Below, in pieces: positions 29,991 through 40,765 of a stretch of DNA of 64,000 bases. Made by a program: the position numbers and the translations under genes. This stretch comes from Notamacropus eugenii (lineage: Eukaryota; Chordata; Mammalia; Diprotodontia; Macropodidae), in contig NC_092874.1 in assembly GCF_028372415.1 (NCBI RefSeq), positions 115,154,744 to 115,218,743 on the forward strand. The letters are read 5' to 3'. Below the pieces are notes generated by a model that saw only the letters and a list, made by a program, of their open reading frames with translations, was not told where the DNA came from and did not search any database. The stretch's first letter is position 1. Each line of letters begins with the position of its first letter.

Positions 29991-30309
29991 TTTGTGCCTT
30001 CCCAGATAAAGGTAGGTAAACTAGGTTAACCCTGGACCAAATTATGAAATCTCCCAGGTTCTAGATTCCCAGCCTTGTTTCAAATCCTTTTCCTTCCTTG
30101 CTTGAAACCCTTCTTTCCACTTCAGGAATCCAATATCTTCCTGCTCTTTAACCCCTTCCTCTCTATCAAATCAAGGAAGGACTTCCTATCAGTACATTAT
30201 GGTCATTGATGAACTGACCCATTACACTATTTATATGAAAGACTTTTCATCAATCAGGCTTTTGTATGTTCACCTTCTTTTTTTAATCTTAAAAATTTGC
30301 TTAAAACTT

Positions 30310-30710
30310 TGAGCCTCAGCTCTGCCATTGAGTACTTAATATGACTCAGTAAGTCACTTAACCTTACAAAGCCTCAGTTTCCTCATCTGTAAAATAAGGT
30401 AGTTAGACTAGGTTCTTAACCTGGAGTCCACAATCCAACCCCCCCCCCCCTTGAAATCCACAGGTAGATTTCAGGGGGCAAGGTCCAATAACTTGTATGG
30501 GAGAAATAATCCTATCTTTATTTTCACTAACTTCTAACTGAAATTCAGCATTTCCTTTAATTATTTAAAAACATTATTCTAAGTTGGGGTCCATAGGCTT
30601 CACCAGATTGCCAAAAGGGTCCATAACGTGAAAAGGTGAAGAGTCTCTTGAATGGATGATCTCCCCATATCGCCTCAGCTTTAACGTTGTATGTTTCTAT
30701 AATTTGGAAA
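30310..30710 (+). mobile_element. MIR3-type SINE split by hAT
   Basis: Left part 30310-30401 (TTTCCTCATCTGTAAAATAA). Right part 30650-30710 (GATCTCCCCATATCGCCTCA; TAACGTTGTATGTTTCTATA). The hAT element at 30402-30645 separates them. Confidence 0.65.
30402..30645 (+). mobile_element. hAT MITE inside MIR3
   Basis: GGTTCTTAACCTGGAGTCCA left end, a C-run, TAGGCTTCACCAGATTGCCA and a decayed right end (GTGAAAAGGTGAAGAG). Same family as 2551-2990. Confidence 0.65.
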
Positions 30711-30779
30711 GTTCTCTACTCCCCTGAGGGAAACAGCTGGAATGGACTTATGGGAATCATGTAGCCCAATCCCCCTAAC

Positions 30780-31017
30780 TCAGACCCTACCCTTCCATCC
30801 CTTTGCCCCCAAATCTCCCAGTTCTTGTTTCCTACTTCCCAGCATATCATATGTTCTTTCAGTTAGTATTTAGTGATATTTTCGGACCACCCACTTTATC
30901 AGATGTTCTGGAACACTCTGTGCCTTCCATGTTATTTTCACTTCCAGTTAGGATGTTTCAGACAAAGATGTTCACCATTGGAACACATCCTCTTCAATAA
31001 AAGAGTTATTGCAAAAA
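30780..31017 (+). pseudogene. Possible retroposed 3' UTR
   Basis: AATAAA at 30996-31001 followed about 12 bases later by a run of 12-13 A. This is the layout of a retroposed transcript end. No parent gene recognised, no clear target duplication, and the frame at 30803-31000 has no known domain. Confidence 0.25.
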
Positions 31018-31239
31018 AAAAAAAGTTATTGCTATGCTACTTAATCATTAAATATGGCTTAATTGACTGCCCAAGGACAGTATCCATTCCTTCCTCCTTC
31101 CCCCAAACCACCACTGATCAACAGTTATTATCCAGAAACCGGAAGGCCTGGAGAGCAAGCTAGATGTTCCATCAACTTCTGCTTAGGTCTCTCCTTTATA
31201 CATATCTTGTAATTAATTTTTGTACTCATTCTTCCTCAT

Positions 31240-31460
31240 GAGATCGCTGTTGTTTGCCCTTCATTCTCAAAGAGGATCAGTGGAATCAGGAGGGTGATTT
31301 CTTGACTGAAAGTGAATTGGATTTAAGTGAGGCAGGACTGCGCAAAGTCACCAACCTCACTCTGTCCTCCAGAGCTATCTGGGCCCAGTGGCAAGACACA
31401 GGTCAGGATAGCTGGAGATGGCCCTGGATGCAGTGGGAGACCTTGGCCTTTTTAAACTAA
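31240..31460 (-). mobile_element. Long marsupial SINE, body only
   Basis: TGTTTGCCCTTCATTCTCAA, GAATTGGATTTAAGTGAGGC and AGGATAGCTGGAGATGGCCC. Same family as 14904 and 40540. Confidence 0.75.
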
Positions 31461-32047
31461 GATCTTTCCTAGTCTTATTTTATCTGAGGCAATGCCCAGA
31501 TTAGTTAAAGGCTTGATAAGAATTGAGACTACAAATTCAAGAGCAAGCCTTGAGATATATTCATCGTGGAAACTCCAGAGCCTACCATAATGTCTTAAAC
31601 AACATGATGGCCTCATGGTTTGTTGACCTGAATCATAGCCTGGAAATACTGAAAAGTGGAATCCAGGAACTTTAAACTTAAAATGAGTGATACCTAATCC
31701 TTATTGTAAACCTCCAACAAAACCACAAACACACCTTGGGAAAGTCATTTAAGTTGGACCTCACACGCCACGTAATATTTTGAGGATAGGAAAACATTCT
31801 GTGATATGCTTCATTCAGAATAGGACCCTGGTAGTTTAGGCTCAATTTTGGAACAAAATGAGACACTCATAAGTCATTCAACAATTAGCAAAAAGAGATT
31901 TACCTAGCCATACTGAAGGTTATTTAATAAGGATAGGAATCAAGAATACCTTAAGCTCATTCATCTGAGGGAAGTTCCTATTAGACTCCCTCAGACAAAC
32001 CTCCATGAGCCCAGTCCCCAGGTGCTAGTGGTTGCTTCATACACAAT
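31461..32047. other. No recognisable feature
   Basis: No gene or repeat recognised. Confidence 0.35.
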
Positions 32048-32290
32048 CAATTAATCGGACACTTATTAAGACCTGGTCTACCATATGGCAGGCACTGTGC
32101 TAAGCTATGAGGAAACAAAAAAAGACAAAGGACAGTCTCTTCCCTCAAGAGCTGATAATCTAGCGGGGGAGAAAACATGCAAACAAATATTTAGAAAGCA
32201 AGCATGTACAGAATACATGGGAGATGATCAACAGAGGGAAAACTCTGGAATTAAGAGGGGTTAGGAAAGATTTCCTCATACAATGAGGAA
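32048..32290 (-). mobile_element. L2 LINE 3' end
   Basis: Reverse L2: GGACACTTATTAAGACCTGG, GGCAGGCACTGTGCTAAGCT, GACAGTCTCTTCCCTCAAGA and GAGAAAACATGCAAACAAAT. Confidence 0.8.
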
Positions 32291-32800
32291 ATGATATCAA
32301 CTGCTTTACTCCTTTGTCCCTTGAGCCAGCCAAATCGAGAAGGAATGTCTCAATACCTTTTAAGAAAAAGTTAGGCAAGAGAGAGGAGGGATGAACCTAT
32401 ACAAGCTTTTTTTTCTCCCCTCAAGTACAGCTATTTAACCTCAGTTCCGAAGCAAAGAAAAGCAGCCACAATCCAAATTCACATATAATGCACGGAATTT
32501 GTAGAGAGAGGGAGAGGAGAGGAGGAACATATGCACAAAAAGGGAAAAACAGACTCTTCAATTCTAAAGGGAACTTTGTGTTTAAGAGCTGAAGCTATTT
32601 GGTTGAGAAATGATGACTGTCTGAACAGGGTATGTATGTGGGTTGGAGATTTTGAGTGATTCAAGTCCAGGTCACAGTGTGATACTTGAACAAGGCCAAT
32701 GTTTAACTACAATGGAAAATAAAGGGGAGGAAGTGGTCAAGCCAGCAGTGTTTCCATTCATAGCAGATCTGCCCTGGTCTTATATAATGAACTGGGAATA
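32291..32800. other. No recognisable feature
   Basis: No gene or repeat recognised. Confidence 0.35.
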
Positions 32801-32804
32801 GAAG

Positions 32805-33025
32805 GTGTCAGGGCTAGAAGGGATGTCAGAGGGCATCATTTTACAGACCAAGTAACTGAGTCCTCATCAGTTTAAGGGATTTTCCCAAGATGACCTAAAT
32901 AGAAAGTAAAGAATTTTGGAAATGGCTTTAAAGATATTAAAATAAAACTGGATTTAGAGTTAGAGGTCTTGCCACTTACTCTCTTTGTGACCTTGGACAA
33001 ATCACTTGACTTCTCAGGTCCAGAG
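32805..33025. mobile_element. MIR fragments in opposite orientations
   Basis: 32805-32910 is reverse MIR3 (CATCATTTTACAGACCAAGT). 32940-33020 is forward MIR (TTGTGACCTTGGACAAATCA). Confidence 0.5.
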
Positions 33026-33264
33026 CTGATTTTAGAATTTTGTATTTTTGTTCCAGGATTTAGAATTTTGTACAAAGTGCAGTCTCTCCCACCTCCCCAG
33101 CTGCCTCAGTAAGTCCAATGGATGCTCCTTAACTCCAGTTCTGAAGTATGGTTGGAGGACTGCTTGGGTCCTCCAATTGGTCCACGGTATAATCCAAAGT
33201 GGGCTTTATCAGTGCTTAAACCTAGGAACCCACGTAGAAAAGGCAGAAGGGAAGGTTAAGTTAG

Positions 33265-33450
33265 GGGGTGCTTATGCAGTATGTCACAGTGATAAGAACA
33301 CTGATTTTTGAGGTGGAAGAACTGAATTCTGACTCCATAGTTTCTCTGATCCTGACATTTTCCTCATTCCTAAGAGAAGGCCTTGGTTTCCTCATCTGTG
33401 ATATAAGGAAATTTTTTGCCATAAAGGACATTGTAAACTTTCAAGCAATA
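33265..33450 (+). mobile_element. MIR-type SINE
   Basis: ACAGTGATAAGAACACTGAT head, TTTCCTCATCTGTGATATAA. Confidence 0.5.
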
Positions 33451-33854
33451 TGAAAAATGTGAGTAATTATTTTAAGTGATCTGATCCTTTGAAACTTAAC
33501 AAAAGTTTTCCACAGTTAAAGTTATCCCACTGTGGCCCACTGACATTAATAAACAGCAAAGTGTTTGAATTCTATCTTCTTTTGACTCTAGACTAGATCA
33601 AGGGGACAAAAGTCACTCATAGGCAGAAGAAAAGCAGTGTAAATATGGGGAAATCTCACCCAAGGAGAGCATACTGATAGTCTGGGCTCAAACTCGTAGC
33701 ATAAATTCTTCTCTTTGGAGTGAAAAATGAAGGTCAAGTTACTGAGTGAGATTTTGTCTAAGGAAGGATTTTGAGGGGAGTAGGTAGGAACAGCAAAGCA
33801 TTGATGATTTGGGGTTTTTTGGTCCAGACCTGTGATTTCATTAAGGCAGGGTGT
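33451..33854. other. No recognisable feature
   Basis: No gene or repeat recognised. Confidence 0.35.
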
Positions 33855-34000
33855 TCTCAATGAGGAATTGCAACTTATAGTCTTAGAGAATTGTCTGGGA
33901 CCCTAACTCTTCCAAGTCATGCAGCTAGTATGAATCAGAGGCAAGATTTGAACCCAGTCTTTCTGATTCCAAGGCCATCTATGCCAAGTTAGTTCTCTCT
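33855..34000 (-). mobile_element. MIR-related SINE (marsupial variant)
   Basis: TTGCAACTTATAGTCTTAGA is the reverse of the segment near 7650. Then ATTTGAACCCAGTCTTTCTG. Confidence 0.6.
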
Positions 34001-34611
34001 TCAGAGATAATCATACACATAGGGGGAAAAAAGTAGATTTTTTTTTCTAGAAATGTTTTGTTACCTAACCTTAAAAGGCATGTAAACTTTGTGCTAGAGA
34101 TCTCTGGCAAAAAGGGTTTGGGTCACTATGAGGGGAAAGTTTCCCACTTACTTGGCTCAGAGCCCCAACCCACCATCCTGGGGGAAATCTGTTCTCTGGA
34201 CTTCACATCGAAAGCAGGGTGGTGATGCTGTGTTCGAGGCAGATGGGAGCAGGACAGAAAGAAGACAACACCCAAGAATGTCTTTTTGTGACCCGGGATT
34301 CATAAGGTTCCCAGACCAGATGCCAAATGCCTTATTCCAGCTGAGAACATCTCTTGAGATTGATCTTCTCCAAGTCTGTGAGTCTTGCCAAGGCTTTCTC
34401 AGCATCCTGCTCCCACACCAGGCTTCTGTCCACATCTGACCACTCTCATCATGGCTGCTCTCCTCTGTGGTCACAGATCTTTTCCTCTTTATGTCTCTTC
34501 TCTCTCCCTCTGTATATTTCCCTTCTGTCTGAGATCCACAACCCTCCCAAGTAGAACCAAGGAACCAGAAAGACCAGGGGATCATCCCTTTTCATGGCTC
34601 ACAGAGCTGCT
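34001..34611. other. Repeat-poor, GC-richer stretch
   Basis: Overlapping frames on both strands (103 to 142 codons) reflect low stop density. No domain recognised and no splice pattern supports a gene. Confidence 0.35.
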
Positions 34612-34765
34612 TTGGCAGTCTGGTGAAGCCCATGGACTCCTACCCAGAATCATGTTTTTAAATGCATAAAATTAAATGTATAGGATTACAAAGGAAGCCA
34701 ATTATAATGAAATATAGTTATTATGGTATTTAAAAAAGTTAATGGGTCCCAGCTGGAAAAATCTC
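34612..34765 (-). mobile_element. hAT MITE
   Basis: Reverse copy of the 2551-2990 family: AGTCTGGTGAAGCCCATGGA, TAGGATTACAAAGGAAGCCA and GGGTCCCAGC. Followed by a MIR3 end (TCTTCTAGCTCTAATATTTT). Confidence 0.65.
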
Positions 34766-34871
34766 TGTTCTAAGGTCTCTTCTAGCTCTAATATTTTAGG
34801 ATTCTAAGGCAACCTAGACTTAGATCCAGAGAAGACAACTGTGGCTACTGCATTAATAAGTAGCATATCTA

Positions 34872-35105
34872 TTGATAACTAGGTGGCACAGTAGATAGAG
34901 CACTGGGCCTGGAATCAGGAAGATTCATCTTCATGAGTTCAAATCCAGCCCAAGATACTTACTAGCTGTGTGACCTTGGGCAAGTCACTTAACTTTGTTT
35001 CCTCATCTGTAAAATGAGCTGGAGAAGGCAATGGCAAACCATTCCAGTATCTCTGTGAAGAAAATCCCAAATGGGATCATGACGAGTCTGACCCTGAAAA
35101 ATGAT
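34872..35105 (+). mobile_element. tRNA-RTE SINE
   Basis: ACTAGGTGGCACAGTAGATA head, CTAGCTGTGTGACCTTGGGC, GAGCTGGAGAAGGCAATGGC, tail GGGATCATGACGAGTCTGAC. Confidence 0.9.
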
Positions 35106-35117
35106 TTTTAAAAAAGC

Positions 35118-35165
35118 AAACAATGTACTAGGCACTGTGCTAAGTACTAGGGATACAATTAGTTT
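35118..35165 (-). mobile_element. L2 LINE 3' end, short
   Basis: ACTAGGCACTGTGCTAAGTA, then CTAGGGATACAATTAG. Confidence 0.55.
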
Positions 35166-35229
35166 TTTAATATGTAAAATTATTTTTTAAATGCAAAGTA
35201 AGCATTTTAAAAACGAAAATGCTATGTAA

Positions 35230-35325
35230 AATGTGCTAGGTGGCACTACTGAGACAGGAAGTCCTGAGCTCAAGCATGACCTCAGACAGTAGCTGTGTAT
35301 CCTTGGGCAAATCTGATACAATTAA
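35230..35325 (+). mobile_element. tRNA-headed SINE, decayed
   Basis: TGCTAGGTGGCACTACTGAG head and GTATCCTTGGGCAAATCTGA. Confidence 0.55.
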
Positions 35326-35334
35326 TTTTTTTAA

Positions 35335-35475
35335 AATCACCTTGAGTCTATTTTATATTTGCTTCTCTGTGTACATAATGTTTCTCTCCAGAAGAATTCA
35401 AACTCCATCTAGGGTAGGAATTATTTTGTTTTTGTCTTTGTGATCATAATGTACTTAATATTTATTGAACTGAAT
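35335..35475 (+). mobile_element. L2 LINE 3' end
   Basis: TATATTTGCTTCTCTGTGTA, TCAAACTCCATCTAGGGTAG and GTACTTAATATTTATTGAAC. Confidence 0.65.
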
Positions 35476-35509
35476 TCTTGCCATCATCATTATTATTAAC
35501 TGACTTACC

Positions 35510-35850
35510 TACTTCTCCCTCCACAGGACATTTCATTGGTCAGGCTGTGCCCTCCGCATTCTCTTCCATCTCCCCTCTCTCCCCCTGATTATTCTCCCTC
35601 AACCTCCGGGGATCACTAGCTCTCATAAAGGTATGATTCAAATTCTGTTTCCTACTAAAGGCCTGTCCTGATCACTCCCTACCTAAGTGTGGTGATCTCC
35701 TAACCTTTGTAACCGTTCTCTATGCACATGTTGTTCCCCCTCAGAGAAAATGAAACTCCTTAAAAGCAGAGACTGCTTTAATTGTGTTTCTATATCCTCA
35801 GTGCCTGGTATATAGTGGACATTTAAATTCTTGCTGAATTGTCCTCTGAC
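35510..35850 (+). mobile_element. L2 LINE 3' end
   Basis: CTACTAAAGGCCTGTCCTGA, CCTTAAAAGCAGAGACTGCT and CAGTGCCTGGTATATAGTGG. Confidence 0.7.
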
Positions 35851-36486
35851 GAGGACATCCTTCAAAGACCCCATCACAAGTTAACCAGGCTCTACGTAAA
35901 AGTTTTCTTCTGATACAGAAGAGACAGTCAACCATCAGTCATCTGAATGTCACCTGAATCCATTCATTAATATGGCCCAAGATTATTAGGGAAGACAAAT
36001 GAGAAGTCAGCCTGTAGCTGATAGGTTCAGCCAGGTTAACTGTAAACTGATCTAGAACAGGTCCTGAGTGTAGTGTGGGTAGTCTAACTTGAAGGCCAAT
36101 ACTTGAATCATAGGCAGATACCCCCCACCTGGTTTGTCTGAGCAACTACAAGGATGACTGGGGTATGAATTGTGTGGTGATGAAAAGTCTGCTAATTGGT
36201 TACATAGTTAGAAGAAATAATGGCTCAAGGACTGCTAAGCTAGAGCTGAGTAGGTATATAAAAAGAACAGCCCACCCCTGTGTCACCCTACCTTTCCTTG
36301 GAGGTTTCAAGTGAGGACTCCTTTGAGCTGATCCTAAGAGTTGGATGGGGAAGGGGCAAGTAGCCCTGTCTTCCACGTATGGTTATGGCAGATGTGAGAA
36401 TGTAGCTATCTCTGTCACTGCTGTTTATTATTTCTTGATCTTAGGTAATTAAGCATTCTTTTAACCTCCTGGAAACTCAGAGGACT
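35851..36486. other. No recognisable feature
   Basis: No gene or repeat recognised. Confidence 0.35.
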
Positions 36487-36544
36487 AGCAGACAGGAAAG
36501 AACTTTAGAGATCACCCAATTCAAAAGCCTTATTTTCAAATATT

Positions 36545-36832
36545 GAAGCTGAAGCTTAAATACTTTGGCTACATAATAAGAAGATGAGATTCATTGGAAA
36601 AGTCCCTGATGTTGGGAAAGATTGAAGGCAAAAGGAAAAGGAAATGGCAGAGGATGAGATAGATAGTGGCACAGAAACAATGAGCATGAGCTTGGACAGA
36701 CTTTGAGAAATAGTGGAGAATAAATGGGCCTGGCGTACTATGGTCCACAGAGTCATGAAGAGCCAACACACAACGGAATGACTGAACAGCAAAAGAAATA
36801 GATACCGGAAAGGGACAGGTGATTTGTTCAAG
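36545..36832 (+). mobile_element. RTE (BovB-like) LINE 3' end
   Basis: TACTTTGGCTACATAATAAG, ATTCATTGGAAAAGTCCCTG, TTGGGAAAGATTGAAGGCAA, GGCAGAGGATGAGATAGATA and TGGTCCACAGAGTCATGAAG match the ORF2 end and 3' tail of RTE/BovB LINEs. The only clear RTE LINE in the window. Its tail resembles that of the tRNA-RTE SINEs, whose mobilisation is credited to RTE enzymes. Confidence 0.8.
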
Positions 36833-36985
36833 ATCATGAGGCAAGTTAGAGGAAGTATGGTGCTGGATCTGGATTCAAATCATACCATTGACATGTTGAG
36901 TGTCATAGCTATGCCACCCTGAGCAAGCCTCTTCTTAGTCTCTCACCTTCCTCATTTTATAAACATAATAGTACATAATAGAGAT
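36833..36985 (+). mobile_element. MIR-type SINE
   Basis: TCTGGATTCAAATCATACCA, then CCACCCTGAGCAAGCCTCTT. Confidence 0.5.
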
Positions 36986-37205
36986 TCAATGTAATCCTTT
37001 TTTTCTGTTCTATTGTATATTTAGAAATGTTTATTTCAGATAGTGTTTGTTAATACTAGAATTTTTCAAATATATGAATTTATCTTATATTTAGTTACGT
37101 TATCTTTAATTATGTGTATATTTATTTACATTTCCTATATATTATTCATACACAAAAACTATTAAGAAGTACAAAAAATAAAATGAGAACCACATAGGAT
37201 TATTA

Positions 37206-37288
37206 CTGATTTTACATACATACATATGTGTGTGTATATATACACACATACACACATATATGTACACACACACACACATATATATGAT
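37206..37288 (+). repeat. TA/CA dinucleotide tract
   Basis: Mixed TATG, ACAC and ATAT units. Confidence 0.85.
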
Positions 37289-37549
37289 TTTTCAGCTTTT
37301 AAGTGCTACAGAAATGCAAGTTCTTAGTCACCAAACTAAGACTAGAATTCAGGTGCCCTGGCTCCCAAGCCAGTGGCCTTTGCCTTATACCAAGCCACTT
37401 GGCACCAATGAACCCCAAGCCCCTCTCTCAGTGTTTTTTCATCCTTGCCCATCTCTGTCAGCAAAGAACCATAGATGGATGGCTTTAAACAAAGCCAGAT
37501 GAAGTAGATCAATTGTGGACCAAAGGATCATAAAACCCATCTACTCCTC

Positions 37550-37593
37550 TGTGTGTGTGTGTGTGTATGTGTGTGTGCGTGTGTGTGTATGTG

Positions 37594-37644
<51 letters not shown>
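37550..37644 (+). repeat. (TG)n microsatellite, compound
   Basis: About 95 bases. The left half has regular TGTA and TGCG interruptions in a repeated order; the right half is pure TG. Confidence 0.97.
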
Positions 37645-37647
<3 letters not shown>

Positions 37648-37904
37648 CCTGCACGGGCCCCTAAGCTCCTTCTCTCCTCCCTCCCTCTCCCTAGATTATG
37701 ATCCAATTACTATATGTGGCTTTTCATTGAAGTCAGGTTTAGCCAACTGGTCCTGGACTCCCCTAAAATGAGATCTGATAGAGGGTGGGACAGGACAGGA
37801 AGACAAACAAATATGTTTCTCCCTTCTAGAAGGGGAAATGGCTACGAGAAAGACAAAAAAAAGACATTGTAGCTCTCTGGCTCCTCAGTGTTTTTTTCTC
37901 CTGA

Positions 37905-38065
37905 TGCTCAAAATGGACTTGGAAATGGGAAGATATGGGTTCAAATCCCAGTTCTGACACTACTTGTATGACTATGGACAAGTCATTTAACCTTTTTAAG
38001 CCTGTTATTCCTCATCTGTAGAATGGGAGGGTCATCCTCTCTAACTATAAATCTATGATTCTTTG
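37905..38065 (+). mobile_element. MIR/MIR3-type SINE
   Basis: ATGGGTTCAAATCCCAGTTC, GACAAGTCATTTAACCTTTT and CTATAAATCTATGATTCTTT. Confidence 0.7.
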
Positions 38066-38093
38066 ATCATTGTTTTAGTGTATTTCTCGTAGA

Positions 38094-38309
38094 GCAGGCA
38101 TTCCTATTCTGGGGTCTATGGACTTGTTTTTAAAAAAACATTTTGATAACTATTTCAACGTAATCAATTTCTTTTACAATCCTAGGTACTTTATTTTATG
38201 CACTTAACATTCTTTAAAAAAGTGAAGTGAATTTAAAAAAAATTATTCTGAGAAGAGACATCACCAAACCACCAAAAGGATGTAAAGCACAAAGTATTCT
38301 TGCCCTGAA
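38094..38309 (+). mobile_element. hAT MITE
   Basis: CTATTCTGGGGTCTATGGAC left part, TTTTGATAACTATTTCAACG and CCTAGGTACTTTATTTTATG. Decayed right end (CAAAGTATTCTTGCCCTG). Confidence 0.65.
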
Positions 38310-39037
38310 GAAACGCTTGGGGTGGGCCAGTATTTTTCCTGTAAGAACTTTCTCTAAATCAGAAAACAAATGTGGGAGGATTTGTTATGAGACTAGAAAG
38401 CTAATACTAGTTAACATGTATTTGACATACCTACGGGATTCAGACAAAGAAAGAACGTTCTCTACAATTGATATCTCCTTTCATATAAGATGGCAAACTT
38501 GGCTCTGACTGAATGCTTTCTACCTGTGGAAACTACACAGATAACCACACCAGAGCACCTAGGAGACCCAGATCCATGACCTCACTACCAGGCTTAGTAA
38601 GCTAAGCTGCCTTCTCTCTTCATGCTATTCATAAATTACAAGCCACAGCCTTCCACGTGGGAAGCAGGAGGAGACAAAAGCCAACATGTACTTTCAGCAT
38701 TTTAAGGCAATATTCTTTGTTAATATTGTCACTAAACTCTTAAGTCAGATCTACTTCTGCCCTGAAGATAAGAAGACATTTCTGACTGAACACTGACCTC
38801 CAGTGTCTGTGTACAGAAACAGATGCTTCGGATCACAAAAAAAGTAGTCTTCTTTGCCTGAGGAGTTCCTGGATATACTTTTTCTATGCAATTCAGTTCT
38901 GTAGTTTGGTTGCTTAAGATGCTCGACTTCAGTTCTCCTGGCCTTTTCCAAAAGATCACTGAAGTGGGCATTTGTTCTCAGAAATAACCATCATGTGAGG
39001 GTTTCCTTTCTTTCCTTCTTAAGCATTCACTTCTTTG
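38310..39037. other. Repeat-poor stretch
   Basis: No gene or repeat recognised. Confidence 0.35.
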
Positions 39038-39435
39038 ATACTTTGCTGTTTGTCCATTGTGAAGAGGCCCAATGACATCAGGAGAGTGATGTCTTGACTT
39101 GGAAGTAAATTGGATTTAAGTGAGCCCATGCTGTGCAAAGTCATCAGCCTCACTCTTTTCTCCAGAGACCAACAAAAGCAAATAGCAATTGCTTGTACCA
39201 TGCTCGGGAACTCTGAGGGTCTTCCCCTCCCAGACTAACTCTTTCGTGAAGGCAAAGTGAGCCATCTTTTGCCTCCGTTCTTACCTACCTTCAATTACTG
39301 AATGGTTGTTGCCTCAGACAAACTGAGACCTGAGAAAGACCTTAGCTTAAAAAGGCCATCTCCCACTTAATTTCCCATTGCCAGGCATCCTGACCTATGT
39401 CTTGCCACTGGACTCAGATGACTCTGAACTGTTAC
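39038..39435 (-). mobile_element. Long marsupial SINE, interrupted
   Basis: Left part 39038-39180 (TAAATTGGATTTAAGTGAGC; TCATCAGCCTCACTCTTTTC). Related text returns at 39320-39430 (GAAAGACCTTAGCTTAAAAA; CTTGCCACTGGACTCAGATG). Confidence 0.6.
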
Positions 39436-40538
39436 TACTTCTTACAAAAGAGGTTAGTGAATGTACAATCATATGCCTTTGGTTAGAAGGGACATCTAGA
39501 ACAGGGATGCCCATTCCATTTTCTTTTTATGGCAGGTTTTCACCTCCCCAAAGTCTAGAGATCTCTAAGGATATTACCTGTGTTCCAATTCCTTCTGGTG
39601 AAAGGCTGGAGGTGATAGCAATAGTAACAGATGATATAGAAGTTAATATTAATGCTTAAAACATTTTTTAAAAAATACATATTCTCATTTGGTCTTCACA
39701 ACCCTAGTCAATCAGTCACAACCTCACAGCAATTAGGAAGTGGTGCCAGTTTTTATCAGTTTATAAATGATCTCACCATGGGTCAAAAATCTCCCATGTG
39801 GAAAACTTGCTCAAAGAATCTGTTCCTCTGCTTCCCAACACAGTTGCACTTCATTCATCCTCAAAATCTACTACTAGCTATTCCAAAGACTCACATTAAA
39901 CCAGGTTAATTGTTTAGCCAATTTGAAAGGTGGGAGCTTCAGAAAGGGAAGCAGAGGGGAAGAGGACTTCATTCCTTTCAGTCACCACACTTGGGTGGAC
40001 ATACCAAGGAAAGGAAGACTCATATCATATATGATATGATATATGAAATACATCATTTATCATGTGGGAGTCTCATCACAATGTTTCTATGTTTCAGTTC
40101 CCTGACCTATAAAAGGTAAATTATAACCCTAGTGAGAGATATGGTCATGATATTAAAATGTAAATGCTTAGTAATTTTTTAAGAATGTTGTTTCTTTTCC
40201 AATTTGTCAGTATTTTGTCACAAGCATAGCAGTTGAGATTTCAAAAAAGTTTTGAAAACTAAGAAGTTCACATCATCCTGAAATGTACTAGGACCCGGGC
40301 TATGGGATTTCTTCAGACCACATGGCAATTTGTTGAGTTGTCATGAAAAATGCATATTTTAAAAGCTAATTTCCTTACTTTTTTTTGGTCACCTCATATC
40401 AAGTATGTGAATGAATACTTCCTTTACCATTTTCTCTTACAGCATTTGAGTTGTATCTATAACATCAAAATGTTTCATCACAATTCCTAGGTCTGAATCA
40501 ATGGGGGCTTGGATAAGGCAGGTCATCATTTTTTTTCC
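39436..40538. other. Repeat-poor stretch
   Basis: No gene recognised. A dyad-rich AT tract lies at 40022-40052. A decayed MIR may lie at about 39680-39780. Confidence 0.35.
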
Positions 40539-40539
40539 A

Positions 40540-40765
40540 AGCCTGTGTTCATCCTTCGTTTTCGAAAAAGACCATGACATCAGAGAAATGATGACATGAC
40601 TTGCACTTGACTTTGTTTTGAGTGAGGAAGGGCTGTGCAAGGTCACCAGTCTCACTTTCCCCTCCTGAGCCATCTGGATCCAGTGACCAGATATTCATCA
40701 GGATGACTGGAGAAGACCCAGGATGTAATGGGAGACCTTGGCCTATTGAGGTACTCACTTAGAGT
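40540..40765 (-). mobile_element. Long marsupial SINE, body
   Basis: TGATGACATGACTTGCACTT, GACTTTGTTTTGAGTGAGGA and GATATTCATCAGGATGACTG, nearly identical to the body at 14930-15070. Confidence 0.85.

Noticed and set aside
34128-34669. Overlapping frames of 94 to 142 codons on both strands
   Set aside because: Low stop density in a GC-richer stretch. Frames overlap in several phases and none shows a known domain.
37509-37771. His-Thr and Val-Cys repeat frames
   Set aside because: Translation of the (TG)n tract on either strand. The same applies at 8534-8809 and 46996-47443.
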